A stretch of DNA of 64,000 bases from positions 20,048 through 84,047 of the forward strand of contig VWZS01007691.1 of NCBI GenBank assembly GCA_013397075.1. The letters run 5' to 3'. How positions within the stretch are numbered: the first letter of the stretch is position 1; each line of letters begins with the position of its first letter. Positions 1-13,078 of this stretch are shown piece by piece. A program made the translations under genes and the position numbers. Origin of the DNA: Rhabdornis inornatus. Its lineage: Eukaryota; Chordata; Aves; Passeriformes; Rhabdornithidae. The notes below the pieces were generated by a model. It was not told where the DNA came from and ran no database searches. It saw only the letters and a list, made by a program, of their open reading frames with translations.

Positions 1-70
1 CTCAGATGGGAAATAGGAATTTTGTGCATTGACATTAGCTAAAGCTGAATATGCCTTTTTTTAAAGACAG

Positions 71-127
71 TGGCCAATGACCACTGGTCATTGGCCAGTG
101 GTGAGTGACCAAGATAGGTCATTCACC
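71..127. repeat. two adjacent inverted repeats (hairpins)
   Basis: Arms 71-83 and 85-97 are perfect 13-bp inverted repeats separated by one base. Directly after them, 100-110 and 117-127 form a second inverted repeat of 11 bp with one mismatch and a 6-nt loop. Both hairpins share the TGACC/GGTCA core. I do not recognise a family; it could be a remnant of a DNA-transposon end or a structured element. Confidence 0.6.
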
Positions 128-3100
128 GGTTTCTCCAGAGAAATTAAGGGAGTCATGTTGCCAGATTTGCAAATAAACTAAATGTTTTGCATAATTGCAC
201 AGAACCTTGTCTTACAGAGGGGTGTGGTGAGGCATGCCTATTAAATGTATTCCTTCTGATCTCTGCTGACACTGTCCCTGTCTTAAGAGAAGTAGGGAAA
301 ATTTGTTAATTTATTTTTAAGGAAGTATTTGCATTACTGTTATCTACTGTTATTACTAACATTGGCTTGAAATATTAAAGCCTGAAGCACTGAAGGGTTG
401 TAACAGGAGTTACAAAACTCTGCAAAGTTTTTGTTAAATCATCATTAGTATTAAATACTATGTTTTGACAAAATACAGCTATCATGCAGGTCACAAAATA
501 AGAATCTAGAGAGAATTAAGCAGCATGCCAAGTAACATTCATAGTAAAGACAAGAAACAATATGACATATTTTTTTTATGTTATTCTATATTTTTCAGTC
601 ATCTCTTATTATATAGTAAGTCTCCCTATAAATATCAATGGCATTTGCATCTCTATATATTGTGAGGTAGCAGTCTGTAAAAACAGAGCCTAAAGGGATG
701 TAAGTACTTAGGAAGGGAAGAACAAAACTAGAGGGAGCTGATGCCATTACAGCAATGTGACACAAAACAGGTGAAGGCTTTTCTGATGATAACTTAGCAA
801 GAGTTGCTGGCAGCTGAAATACAGTATTTGGTCATCTGGGAAGATGACAAATACAACATGGTATACAGAAATTTTCAGTGGTAAAATGTAGGAACAGCAG
901 GAGAGAGATGAATGATGTTGATGAGTAAGCAATTAGATAGAGAGCGGAAGAGCAACAGAAAGTAAATTAAAAATAAGATGAAAACTCATTGATTTAGAAT
1001 ATTCTGAATTTTTCATATAGATTATTGATGCACATACCACAGAAAATTAAATACCTCAAGCTGCTGTTTGAAATTCCCTGTTTTTCACTGTCTGCATTGT
1101 CATGGCAAAGAGAGAAGTTGTCCACAAGTTAAATTCACTGTTAAGATAACAATTTATTTACAAGGAAATGTGAACAAAAGTGTCTTAAAGGCAAATGTAT
1201 GAAAATTACTGTAACTGTAACTTGTATGCCATCAATACACATGTACAAGTCTTACTTTTAAAATCAAAGGAAGACATTTTATGGTCTAGAATGTATGCAA
1301 CCTATGCCTTTAGATCACTATGACATGCATAAGACCATGCAGCTTCATTCCTTAATATCAGTCCTCAGCTGTTACCTAATAACCTGACTGTTTGGATAAT
1401 ACTTTTTGTTTTATGCTTTAGGGGAAGAAAGAAAAACAAACAGTTACTTAAAAAAAAAATCTGCTTGCTGAGTATCTTCCAAAATTCCTTCAAGTCTTCC
1501 AAAGTCAAGTGACTTTTACACTGTGACATGTGGATTAATTACTCCCATTTTAGTATGTATCCTAGCAGTTAAGCTAGTCAAGTGGCTTCTATTTGTGAGT
1601 ATTGATAATTATAGAATAATCACTGATTATTATGTTTTCTGTGATAATAATCATAGACTGAGCTTGTTTTCTAAGGTCATTATGCCCTGCCATAGTCCTC
1701 TTGTTTCTTGATTCCTTTATTTTCAGGAAAATATGCAGCTCAAAACAGAAATTATGGGTTTTCTACTTTTTCTTTGTATCTGTGAGAGGGACTGGACATC
1801 ATTGTTATTGAATAATTCTCATAAATTTGGTAAATATATTTCTTATTTAATAAATGAGTGAGATTTTTAGTTATGCAGAATAGCCAATTTAAAATGTGTA
1901 TGCATGCATTTAATGTGGCTTTATGGATTTTGGCATTAATTTTTAAACTTCCTTATTTTCTTTCCCAACAATCTGCTATCTGTCACAATATACAAACTAA
2001 CTTCATGGGTTCATATTTTAATCAGTAAAAGCTGATTTATTTAGCTATAAAATAGCAAAAAGTAACTGCCTCCAGACTTTTTATTTCTTTATTTGCTTAG
2101 TATTCTGAACGTCATTGTTTACTGGTAAAGACATATTTTTTCTTAGAATTCAAACTAATAGTAGGAATGTGCAAAAAAATTCACTTATAAATAATTCCCA
2201 CTGAAATCTGACAAGCTGTATTTGAATGGAAAAAGATGTTTTATTTATTTCCAATCCAGACTAAAACTGTCAAATCTCTTTGTCAAGTGAAAATAATTGT
2301 AATTTTGATGGAATGCAATTTACAGTTAATTTAAGGGATTGACTATAAATGATCCAAATAAATGCTAAATTCAAGTATGGCTTTTATGTGTTGATTTTCA
2401 GTTAATAACCTTGAATTCTGGGTTTATACACATCTCTATAGAAAAACTCTTAAGATTAGCCACCAAAAATATTGGACTTATAATTTTGAAAATAATATAG
2501 GAAGTTAGAGCAGTATGAAATAAATATTTTTAAGAACTGCCATTGTTACAGGAACTTCTGTGAATTGTTTTGGTTGGGGTTTTTTATCCTTTCAATTTTG
2601 TATACGTCTGGTTCATTTTGGTATATTCGCTTCCAAGATCCATGTAGGATTTATAAAGTTTTGAGAGAGGGGAGACTATTCTTAGACATAAATGCCAATA
2701 GTTTTGCTTATACCAGAGAGCAAGAACCATTGTTTGCCTGGTACTTGATTCTGTAGGACTGAAGTTTTTACAAGCTTTTTGTTTAGACAAATGAAATGTA
2801 CATCAGAGACACTTCTACATTTTAGGATTTCTGCATAGTTTTGTCTGTAGCGTGTTGTTCTTCTTTCCATGTTAAATGCCTTATGAAAGTCACAAAACAG
2901 ACATCTGGCTGTAACAGTGGTTCCCAACTCTGCCTTATGGAAAGGAATGTCCCTTGTGGAATCAAGTCTTGTGTCCCATATGAAAGGCTTCAGGACATGG
3001 CTTTTTCAGATTTTCACAGTAACCAGTTGCTTATCTAGACTCTTAGACAGGGGTCTTTGACACCTTTAAAAAGCAGTTACTGTGTGTTCTTCACTAAATT

Positions 3101-4239
3101 GCCTACCTGCAACTGATTTGTTCATGTGCAGAGGGCATCTGTACCATATGCACAGTGGCTTCAATAACAATAAATCACATTTTAAGCATGCACAAATTTC
3201 TGCTTAAACATGATTTACATCTCTGAGACTGTGATAGAATTCAACACTTAAACCAACAGCCCAGTAAAAGTCTATAACTGGTAAGAAGACAACATAATGA
3301 ATGTAAAAATTATTTCAGGAAAGGAAAGTACGTTTTTACACCTTAAGTACATTTTACATCCAGGTTTTCTAAAGCCCAACAGCTGTCAGAAAGTAGGACT
3401 TGGATTTTGGGGATGGAAAAGAAAAGGAGACATGTTTCAGCTATCATCCAAGTTTAGTCATGAATATAAGGTGCTGGCAGCCAGTGAAAGCCTGCAAGTG
3501 AAATCAGAAGGGCAAGAGCATAGAAATATGCAAAGAGTATAGAGAGAAAGCAAGAGGAAGGCAACAGCAGGATAGTGAGGGACGTTTGGAAAGATTATTT
3601 TTCTGTGGAAAAGGCCTTGGAAGGTGATAGTAGAAGTTTTAACATAGGAAAGCTGAAGGTTCTGGTATGCATCCTGGAGAAAGAAGAGTTTGTAATTTGA
3701 TATGTCTCTCTCTAGAAAAAAAAACTTCTGAGACAACAGGTGTGTGGAACTGAAATACTGAGGCAAGAGGGTCGTGAGGTTCAAGCTTTTCATACAGAAG
3801 AAGTAGATCTCTGGATCTGAGAAGCATGGTGGTTGCATTGAATGGCCTTGGTTTGGGGAAGGAACTGGATACTTTGGGAACTTGAATTTCAGTGGAGAGC
3901 TTGAGACTGAGTTAGAGTTTGGGGCACAAGAAGTCAATGGAACATGCCTGCAGTCATTCACGCAGGATAAGTGCTATTCCCTCATAAACCTCTCTGGCAA
4001 TATATGATTTTTCTTTCTTGGAAATACAAATCTCACAGCTCTTTTTAACTAGCAAATTTTGCAATTTAGCTATTACGTTAGCATAAGCAGAATATAATGC
4101 CTCTTGATATGCATATGGGAGAAAGCTGGCATTTATGCAAGAAGTTTGGGATTATACCTCATTTGTGAAAGCATGAAAGCAACCTGTATACTTGAAAAAT
4201 TATAGAATACTTGGAAATTTTGTTCTTTTCTTCCATGCT

Positions 4240-4335
4240 GTCATCAAGTCTGCAGGTGACAACAAATTGGTAGACTCAGTGGTGGGGCTGCTATTCAGAG
4301 AGAATTAGAAGTTGGAGAAATGCAGGTGTTTCATC
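4240..4335 (+). mobile_element. CR1 LINE fragment (short, old)
   Basis: The stretch at 4241-4270 (tcatcaagtctgcaggtgac and onward) resembles the part of CR1 in which a 'catcaagtttgcagatgac'-type sequence precedes the 3'UTR. Similarity fades within about 100 bp. It may be part of the same insertion as the larger CR1 copy that starts near 4600, split by divergence or by later sequence. Confidence 0.35.
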
Positions 4336-4599
4336 AGACAAAGACCCTTTTGCCAGGCACCTAAAAAGGAAGACAGTCATAAGTAGGAGATGGAAAATAC
4401 AGTGTAAAAGAGCATGTAGCAAGCCAAATTGAGACCTTGTTGGAATGCCACAGCAGTCTGTGTAGTTCAGAACATTCATGTATGATTTGGGAAATTTGTA
4501 AAATGTGATAACATTTTTACATCTGGTAAAATTGATAGTGATATTAAATTATTCACTTCACTGATGATAGTAAATATGAACTTGACAGCTAACAGTTCT

Positions 4600-5365
4600 T
4601 TTGATCAGTGACCTAGAGGAGGCAACAGAATACATTTTCATCAGGCCTGCAGAGAACAGTAAAATTAAAGACAGATTGATTCAGCACAGGGCTACCATTC
4701 AGAGATACCTAGACAAGCTGTAGAAATGTTCTGGAAGGACTGTGAAATTTAACAAGGACAAATGCTGAGACCTACACCTGGGAAGAAAGAGCCCCTGGCG
4801 ATGCGAATGGTTGGGCACAGAAAGCCTGGGGACAGATCTCTGTAAAGAGCCTGGGCATCCTGATGGAGAGCAAGTTGTGGGTGAGCTAGAAGTGTACCCT
4901 GGCAGTGAAGAAGGCCAGCAGCACCCTGGTCTTTGTGAACAGGGGTATGATGTATGAAAACCTGTAGATGAAGCCTTTATCCCCTACTGCTCAACACACC
5001 ACATCTAAAATCCTGCAGTTTTGCCTTCCTCTCCGGTACAGGGAAGATGGCAGTAGACTGGAGCAGGTTTAGCAGAGCGGCCCAGGTTTAACTGGGATGC
5101 TCAGAGGCCTGGAGAACCTCACCCGGAAGAGGAAGCTGTGGGAACTGGCTTCTTCAGTCTGGGGAAGGGTAGGCTTTGGGGAGAATCTCCAGTCAGCCTT
5201 ATCATACCTATAAGGAGACCACCAAGAGGACAGACAAGCTCCTCATAGTGATGCGTGGCAAGAGGATGAAAAGTTCAGATTGCAGGTAAGGAAAACACTT
5301 TTACTATGAGGACAGTCAGGTGCTGGAGCAGATGCCCACAGAGGCATTATGCATCTCCATAATGC
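4600..5365 (+). mobile_element. CR1 LINE, 5'-truncated and diverged
   Basis: Several CR1 landmarks occur in order on the plus strand: the 'gacctagaggaggcaacaga' region near 4610, the 'ggaaggactgtgaaatttaacaagg' type block near 4735-4760, 'gagcctgggcatcctgatgg' near 4848, 'gtgaagaaggccagcagcac' near 4905, and the 'gtgctggagcagatgcccac' block near 5320. CR1 elements are non-LTR retrotransposons that insert as 5'-truncated copies. This one has many differences and no open frame. It is an old dead copy in the RNF180 intron. Confidence 0.75.
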
Positions 5366-8019
5366 ATCATATTCACTGTGATGTGCGGTAAATTAGCTGT
5401 TGCCATTTAAAAAAAAGACATTTGGATAATACCGGGATTAATTTTCTGAAACCATTAATGCACAGCCACAGTAAAAAGGTAAGCAGGAATTATTAAAATC
5501 ATAACAAAATGGAAAATACTATGTCATTGTGTAGATCTGTGGTGATCCCACAACTCAAATTTTACATATAATTTTACATTACATCATCTCAGAGAAAGAT
5601 AAAGCAGGGTGAAGCATAATGTGGAAAGTATAGTCTGAAGTATAGAAGCTTTTTCCATACAAAGGAAACTCAAAAGTTCTTTTGTTTGGAAAGCATATTA
5701 AAGAAGACAGATACAAGAGGTCTGTAAAATAATAAATGGCATAAAGATGTTTTAGGAAAGATTATTCACTGTCTCTCACAGGCATTCTTGCATTAGCAAT
5801 TATATCAGCCATAATAGAGCACAAAAATTGATGTTGTGAGGTCAGATGTCCACATTTGCATGTCAGGCAATTTGCAGTCCCAAGGGCTAAATGCCCATTA
5901 GTGGTTGAAGCATATTACTGGAACACTTCTGAGCTCTAAGAGCTCATCTTCTGTTTCTAGTTTTACCTGAAAGGAAAACAATTTATTTACTCCAAAACTA
6001 CTCCACCGAGGGACACAAAGTGCAGTAAATTGAGTCAATGTGAGATCTGGTTCGAAAGCATGCAGAGACACATGTAATGCTGTTTTAACACATTTTTCTG
6101 AAAACAGCTTCCAAAGATCTAGCGCACTAAGCTGCCAGGTGCAACAAGGGTACATATGGAAGGGTCTCTGTACTTACATTTTTTTTCTCACAGTCTTTCA
6201 ATAACTCTATTTTATCTACTGCAGAAAGAAGAGTCTGTGCCAAAATTATGTACTTTGGTATGTCTGATAACCTCAGAACACTTGTTCATATGTAATTTAA
6301 TTTTACATGAGCACTTATAATGTAAATGGTTATTGTAGCTTGCACATTATTCATTTGAGGACAGTTTTAGAATAAAATTTTCTATCTGATACCTTCTATT
6401 TTCGAGTTTTAAAAAAAGTAGGTCAATTTATAAAATTGGGAGAATATTTCAATTTTTTTTGTAGCTTTGTTTTGTGTTTTGCTAGTACTTCAACAGAAGG
6501 TTGCAAAGTGCATCACATGTGTCTACTGATGCTGTAGTGAAAATCCTTTTTGGTTTGCACTCTTTGGTGCATATAAAAGTATGATTTGCACACAACGTTG
6601 TTTTTTGTTATCTAGTAACAGGTTCCCACTAACAGTCTGCCAGACTCTTCTGGCAATGTGCATGCATATTCATGTGATTTGAGTTGAAGTTCTTGTTTGG
6701 AGTATAGCAACACAGGCATGTGCAAGAAAGTTAAATAAAATACATTTTTTCACAAATACGTGCCTGTGCACAAATCATTTGGGGACTGAAATAATGTATG
6801 ATAGGATTTTTTTTAAGAAGTAGAAAATACATTAGAAGGCGTTTGATGTTTCCTCAGGTCTTCTGTTTCATAATTCAAACCCCTACTCCATGTTGCTGTT
6901 TAGTTTTTTAGGAACTCTACAGTTCTCAGCTGTCATCTGCAGATGGCTAAGAAACATGGTTTATTTCTACTCTAGCTGGAGATACAGACATCTGAAGGTA
7001 TTTTTCTTGTCAGAACTTATTGAAGAATACAGAATGCATTATAAAAATTGCTCGTTACATGAAAACAGAACAAAAATCTAGAGTACAACTGTCTTTTATT
7101 GGAATGGGACAGATTTTCTGCCTTTGCACCACAGCTCCCAGGCTCTTTTTATGGCCACAGCCTACTGACACAGCTGAACAGACTCTTCTCTAACCTCACG
7201 TTTTGACATAGGGAAGAGCTATGCTTCTACAGTACCTCTCTTGCTGCATGGAGAAGTCTGGGGAACAATGAAGAGGACAGACCTTTTGGCAGGGCTCTAT
7301 ACTCGGGCCGTCTTGGAGTCACAGGGTTTTAGTTCCACTTGACTTGTTTGCATCTGCCTACATATTTTTAAGGTGTTATCAGGATACAAACAATGATTTA
7401 AAAATGAATTTTAACCTGGTATGCATTATTCATCATATTCAAGCAAGCACAATTTATTTAGAAGACAGTTTTGAAAAAGAATCTCAGATTCTAGAAATAG
7501 GAATTCAAATGTGATTCAGCTGTTGAACTATGTATGTACAAATCTGGATATGTTTTGATTACTGAAGAATTCAGATGACTAGAACTAGGGAACCCAGCTT
7601 AACTAATTACTGAAGAGATTCATTACAATATATGGAGCCTTTCACTTCTAGATTGGAGTCAAACTCAGTGAAAGAAGGCACCAAATGCAAGGTGTTCATA
7701 GATCTGCATAACATAAGTAGATAGCATTACTTTATTATGGTAGAGAATTCCAAATCCCAACAAACTTACTATTTTCTGGACATGGAACACAAGAGTTACT
7801 TTGTAAGGAACACAGTGTTACTCTTTAAATGTTACAAAATCAATTCCACAGATAGCTTCTTGTCCAACAAGGTGATGAAATAGCCGTGAGGTGTGAGATT
7901 TCCTGCTTCTATTTGTCTTTTTGATAACTGCAGGAAGGAGTGTTAACATTTTTTTTTTTTTGCTAGTCAATCTGGTTCCTTTTAAAAAGGTTTTTATCGC
8001 CTAGTCTGTTTTTCAGCAG

Positions 8020-8219
8020 GTTTTCGAAGGCACTCAAATACTGTAACAAGGAGGCATTTCCCCCATGCTGCTCACAGGATGGACTATATGGACTTTGAGG
8101 ATGATAGCCGTGGATGGCGGTTTGATATGGACTTGGTCATCATCTACATCTATTCAGTCAACTGGATAATAGGATTTATTGTTTTCTGTTTCCTTTGTTA
8201 TTTCTTTTTCCCTCTTTAG
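8020..8219 (+). CDS. RNF180: RNF180 terminal coding exon (C-terminal membrane anchor)
   Basis: RNF180 (Rines) is a membrane-bound RING-type E3 ubiquitin ligase reported to act on substrates such as ZIC2 and monoamine oxidase A. This exon supplies the C-terminus only; the RING domain lies upstream of the window. Translated in phase 1, the exon gives about 66 residues beginning G-FRRHSNTVTRRHFP and continuing through MDYMDFEDDSRGWRFDMDLV. It then runs into a hydrophobic segment of about 26 residues (IIYIYSVNWIIGFIVFCFLC followed by YFFFPL) and a TAG stop at 8217-8219. This closely matches what I recall of the mammalian RNF180 C-terminus, including the FEDDSRGW motif and the terminal transmembrane helix. 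The acceptor is a tandem NAGNAG (cagcag, 8014-8019); the distal site gives the Gly-Phe-Arg-Arg start seen in mammals. The hydrophobic anchor is intact, with no frameshift. Confidence 0.95.
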
Positions 8220-9090
8220 GCTGTAGAAATGACAGTTAAGGAACATGACAGTCATGTGAACCAAAAAATTGTGAATAGATAAATATTGAAAAAGGTAAGA
8301 TGTTTGATACTGCATTTTTATCATTCAGAATTGGAATAGACTGTATCAAGCATGCTGTGAAGCTGTTTGATGCTTCTGCTATATGTGGCAAAGTACTTGA
8401 GTTTGGTTACAAATGTAATGTGAAATCCACATCACACTTCATTCAGTGGGAGTTTTGCTTTTGGGAGATTTTAATGGGAAAATAATTTACCCCTAATTTA
8501 TAAAATTATTACTTTGTAGAAGTATTCCCAGTTTTTAGGGTAGGTCTGCATGCTACAAAAGAATGTCATCTACAGAGTCATGTAGGGGTTTGACTCTGTG
8601 TTGACACAACTTTGCTCAGTCATTGGTGCTTCAATTCCTCATACATAAAAGCGGTAAATGCTTCCCATTTTTACTCAGACCTTTTGGGAGCAGGAGCAGT
8701 GCTGTACTATGCATTATATAGACATTCATCATATTTCAGTGGCATGATCCAAATCCTGGGAAGTTTTGAAAACTGATAGACCTGTCAGCATTCCACTGTG
8801 GATATTTTGAGCCTGTTAACCAAAAAGAAAAATTATACTGCAGTGTGCTGCCAGTTCATCTTTTCAGCAAATAGCAATCAAAAGGAATCAACTAACAACC
8901 ACAAGTTATGCACAATAAGAGGACCATTTTTGTGCAGATTCCCAGTGTAGCACTGTACCTTTTTTACCCATCCAGATGAGTGTGTTTGGATCTAGCAAGA
9001 CAGCTAATGGAGGGCAAGCAGCAGGCCTGCCAGCTATGATGCTGAGACACTGACCCAAATAAATACTGGAGACAGAAGCATTCTCCAGTA
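8220..9090 (+). other. RNF180: probable RNF180 3'UTR
   Basis: The sequence after the RNF180 stop has no further open frame of interest. The first canonical AATAAA on the plus strand downstream of the stop is at 9058-9063, which would give a 3'UTR of about 0.86 kb. An ATTAAA also occurs near 9349, and further AATAAA hexamers occur later (for example near 10362), so longer forms are possible. The end point is inference from the hexamer alone. Confidence 0.5.
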
Positions 9091-9091
9091 T
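9058..9091 (+). terminator. candidate RNF180 poly(A) signal followed by a stem-loop
   Basis: AATAAA lies at 9058-9063. Its last A is also the first base of a perfect 10-bp inverted repeat (arms 9063-9072 and 9082-9091, 9-nt loop). The strand and position fit RNF180 mRNA 3'-end formation. Use of the site is not shown by the sequence. Confidence 0.4.
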
Positions 9092-12000
9092 AAGAAATCA
9101 GTATCAGTATTAAATTGATGTAATCATTGAGGATACTTTTAAATGTGAGCTCTCCAGGACTTCATGTCTCATGGGAGAGTACATAAGAGGGCACAGTATT
9201 TATTTGCACCTTTCTTGTGAAATGATTCTAAAGCACTTTATAGTTATTCTATATATAGATTGATGAGTTACTGTACCAAACTGCAACCAATTCAACAATC
9301 ATTCCAGACTTGCTGCTTTACACAATATTTTGAAGTGAAAGAGCATCTATTAAATTACAGTAAAAGATACTAGAAACAATGTGGGAATCAGGTGCTGAAG
9401 AATGGCACAATGTAGTTTAGGGCTTTACTTTTCAGGAAGGTAAAAGGAAGTTTTTATTTCTAGTGGCATGACTCTTCAAAGTACACTGCACTTTCATCTA
9501 GAAGAGCATGTCAGTGTAGGTATATTGTCCCTCTAGCATCAGAATTTGTGTGGGAGACCTGTGGTTTTTCAGTAGGTGGTGTACTCCCCTGTTCTAGCAG
9601 AGAACAAGGAGAAGTGTGTTGTAGAAGGTGCCATCTGCCCAGTGTGATGGAATGAAATCAGAGTTTTTTAAGCATGAGCTTATATTCCTTTACTGGAGCA
9701 GCTCCAGCTTGGTCAGCGTCTTACAGGCTATGAAGGGATCAGGACCAGAAACTTTCACCTAATCTGAAAAGCAGAAGTAAATCAACTACTAATATTAAGT
9801 TTTTTTACAGGCTGCATAAAACAATCTTTTCAAGAACATATGAGTAGAATTAAAAATTACAAGTATAATTACATTGATTTGACTAATTAATCTTTGCCAT
9901 CTTTTTTAATATATGCAAATTTAAAGAGATATAAGAACTGAAATTCACCATCACCACATAGTCATGGTTTTGACAAAAATGCATTTGTGTAATGATAATA
10001 ATCTACTTAGTTACTTTGTCTCTGCCTGAAAGTGACTAGCTCTATTATTAATGGCATTAAGCATAATGTTTTAAAAGCTTTAAGGCTGTAATAAAACATT
10101 TGATGGAAGTATTTTAAAAGCTAGGGGGTGTAAGTCATAGGCTCATGTTTGGCTACATGCAGATATGTGGGTGTGTATGCTAAAATATTATCTGTAACTT
10201 TAAACAGTTCTCTCATATATGCCAGGACTGGCATTCTAACTGCAATTTTTGTTTGCCTCTCTAAACTTATGAAATTACTGCTCATATGTCAGAAAAGGGA
10301 GGGACCAACTCACCTCTTAAGACAAAATTGCTTCTACCTTTTGATCTCAAAAAACCTAAAATAAAAAAATTGTCATGAAAAATTAGTGACATAGTCTAAA
10401 ATTCTAGTAATAATATTATTTAAATTTTTTAAACCAGATGTCTGATAAAGCAATATCCTTCAGTAAATATTCAAAAATATATTGAGACATAAGTAGTATA
10501 GAAGCTAACTAGTTATATAAGAAAAAGTTACATCATTTTTAATAGCATGTTACCATGGTTTTATTTGAAAAAGGGCCACAAAGAAGAGTAAAACTCCAGT
10601 CTAATATTGGCCTCTTTTGTACATTTTTGACAAGAATTGATGACTGAGAGTGGTTACATTTTTCTAAAGTTAGCAGGTCTCATAATTCTGCAGGACATTT
10701 CTAATTGTTTAACTCTACCTTTCTTCAAGGCCTAAAATGTTTCTTGAGCAATATTGTTTTACTGTATATGGGTTGTTATTAATTCCAGAGGAAGATTATT
10801 TTTAAATTATTAGAAATTTACATAATGAAGACTACTCCAACTCTGAGAGATACTCCATAGGAAAACACTTTAAAAGCTATGGAGTGGGGGTGCACGTTTG
10901 TGGTCATATAGTGGGGTTTTTTGAGATACATACTTTTGTAAAAATGCAGTAACAATTCAGAGGCTGAAATTTGGTTTTCCTTGAAGTCTGCTGTAAATGC
11001 TGTTAATATCTCTTGGAACAAGAGCAGGTCCTCTGTAGGCTACTTTCTGGTTAAATTGATCCTGATCAGCAAGCTTGTATTTCTTAACTACCATAGTATT
11101 AAAATGTTTACAATAAAATTTGAGTTGTTTTTAATATTTTGCAGTCATTTCACTAGTTTTTGCTTGGTGTAATTAATTTTTTTTCATTCATTGTCTTCTT
11201 TGATATCTCTTTTGTTTCTGCTTGGGGTGCAGCAAAGGTTGGCTGAATTTTTCGCTACTGGGATTAACTCTTTTTATATTAGCAGCCTTTTATTTCTTTC
11301 AGTACATTCCAGGCAGCTTTTGTCAGAAATCATCTTGGGGCATGGTCTGGACCTTAACACATTCTGACAATGAAGAATTCTCAGTTCTGGTGCTATAAGA
11401 CGTTTAAGCTGTTGAAGACTGCAGAAATCCAGGACAAGACTTAGGTTTCACTTTTACAGGCAAAGGAACTTCATGCCTACTCAGAATTGTGTGAGTTTTT
11501 TTGTTCAGCAGTGGGTATGTTTGTAGCTCCCCTACCTGCCAAAGATTCAGTCATCTTGCTTCTCTCATGAGACAATTCTTAAAAAAACCTACCAAACAAT
11601 AGCTGCTCAGGGAGCAGCTGCTATGAAGCACAAATCTTTCATGGCTTGTGCCTGCCTACAGAAACTCAGATCCAAGTTAAGCTTTTTCTAGTATTCTACA
11701 CCTCATGTTTTTCTAGTATACACACCTCATGTTTTTATCATGTATCAACAACAGCCTCAGTTAGTGATACTGAGATGGAAGAGAAGGAAGAACGAGAGTT
11801 CAGGTGTGTTTTCTCATTTTTAGAGAAAATTATTGCTGATAACATGAAAGTCTGGGAGTAAGATTAGCTATTGTAGCTATCACCTGACAAGTAACTGTCT
11901 TCATGGTGTGGTGTTGCTTTTGTGGATGTGTTTTCAGCATCTTTTATTCTTTGCAATCATGACAACATTATAACTATGAGATGCACACTCTCCTCTGAGG

Positions 12001-12229
12001 AATTCCAAGTCACAGATTAACAGAAAAGAAAGGTAGGGCAGCAAGAGCATCTGCTGGCACAGCCTCATACCCAGGTGGCTGTGAGGAAGGATGCTTTGGA
12101 TTGCTCTGGATCTGGAGCAAGACACTGAGCTATCCTTAGAGATGCCTTTCATTTGGCAGAAGGTTCTAAGACAGACAGTAATAGTATAAGGACTTAAAGA
12201 TCACAGTTTTCTGTCTCAAACACAGTTAC
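9091..12229. other. intergenic, no gene seen
   Basis: This is AT-rich sequence between RNF180 and the LTR at 12.2 kb. I see no exon with recognisable protein similarity and no clear recent mobile element. A 25-bp unit repeated twice with small changes sits at about 11684-11737 (cacctcatgttttt block). Short open frames on both strands look like chance. Confidence 0.6.
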
Positions 12230-13078
12230 CACAGAAAGACTGCCATGAGATAAGCATAGAATGGAGTGACAGGATGGCCTAACTCCAAAGCCTGCAAGGT
12301 CTAGCTAGCACATCCTGGGTAATACAGGCAAAAATTCACACCATGACAAAGTGTGTAAAGAAGCTGCTGCTCATATGTTTATCACGGATCAAACAAAGAT
12401 CCTGATCAGCAGGTTATGGGACAACTGGCATCTGCAACCACCAGAGCCCCCCTCCCTCAAATACAGATACCTGAAACTTGGAATTAAAACACCATGAGGA
12501 ATAGTTAAGAAAAAGGTCGTACTATTGTCTGACTTATCTCAGGCCTAGGGGGAGGTAAACAAAGCTAGGGAAGAAGAATGTATAAGTGATAATGGCTGAA
12601 TTTATGGGCCACAAGGAAAGCAAACCCACACATGGTGCTGAAGTCAGCTCATTAAAAGATAATTCTGCCAGGCAGAGATTGCAGCCACCAACTCACAACC
12701 CAGAGAAAGACTGAGTGTGGAATTAATTAGTAATAGAAGTGAGGGAATCATTTAACCATTAGAATAAGAGAACTGTGTAGCCAATGATCATTAATTCCTT
12801 TGCTTACAAAAATGTATAAATACTGAAAAGTTTTGAATTACTGCAGAACCCCTACCACCAAGACACCCTGGGTAAAGAAGGACCAAAAGGACACTGCTGG
12901 ATCCATGGGTGATGACCATCTTCCGTTTTATCTCTCTTGCTCTCTCTTTTTCTTCTCACTTGCCTTCTCTCTCCCTCTCTCTTTCACTCTCATTTTATTG
13001 TTAAATAAAATCCGTACCATTGACTTTGGCATATGGTCTGATTTGCACCTTAGTTCAGGCCAAGGCTTCTGTCAATAA
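12230..13078 (+). mobile_element. solo-LTR-like endogenous retrovirus element
   Basis: The region has the layout of a plus-strand LTR. A TATA-like tgtataaatact is near 12813. About 190 bp later, after a CT-rich stretch, an AATAAA lies near 13005, followed by a GT/CT-rich tail. No internal retroviral coding sequence follows, so it would be a solo LTR. Neither border is firm: no target-site duplication was found, and the right end merges into CR1 sequence somewhere between about 13020 and 13080. The family (avian ERVL-like) is a guess from general appearance. Confidence 0.5.

Larger units (their letters stand above)
1..8019 (+). other. RNF180: RNF180 last intron (partial, 3' part)
   Basis: This stretch lies upstream of the RNF180 terminal exon and ends in a polypyrimidine-rich acceptor (T-run at about 7950-7961, then ttttcagcag at 8010-8019). 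I searched by eye for the preceding RNF180 exons, which encode the RING finger and the segment after it, and found none, so the region is read as one intron that starts before the window. It is AT-rich. It contains a double hairpin at 71-127 and CR1 fragments at about 4240-4335 and 4600-5365. The short open frames here show no family resemblance and no codon pattern that suggests a gene. Confidence 0.8.

Noticed and set aside
2910..2945. 'cagtggttcccaactctgcc' as a hAT DNA-transposon end
   Set aside because: Only about 15 bp resemble the hAT-type terminus, with no matching inverted end or 8-bp duplication found.
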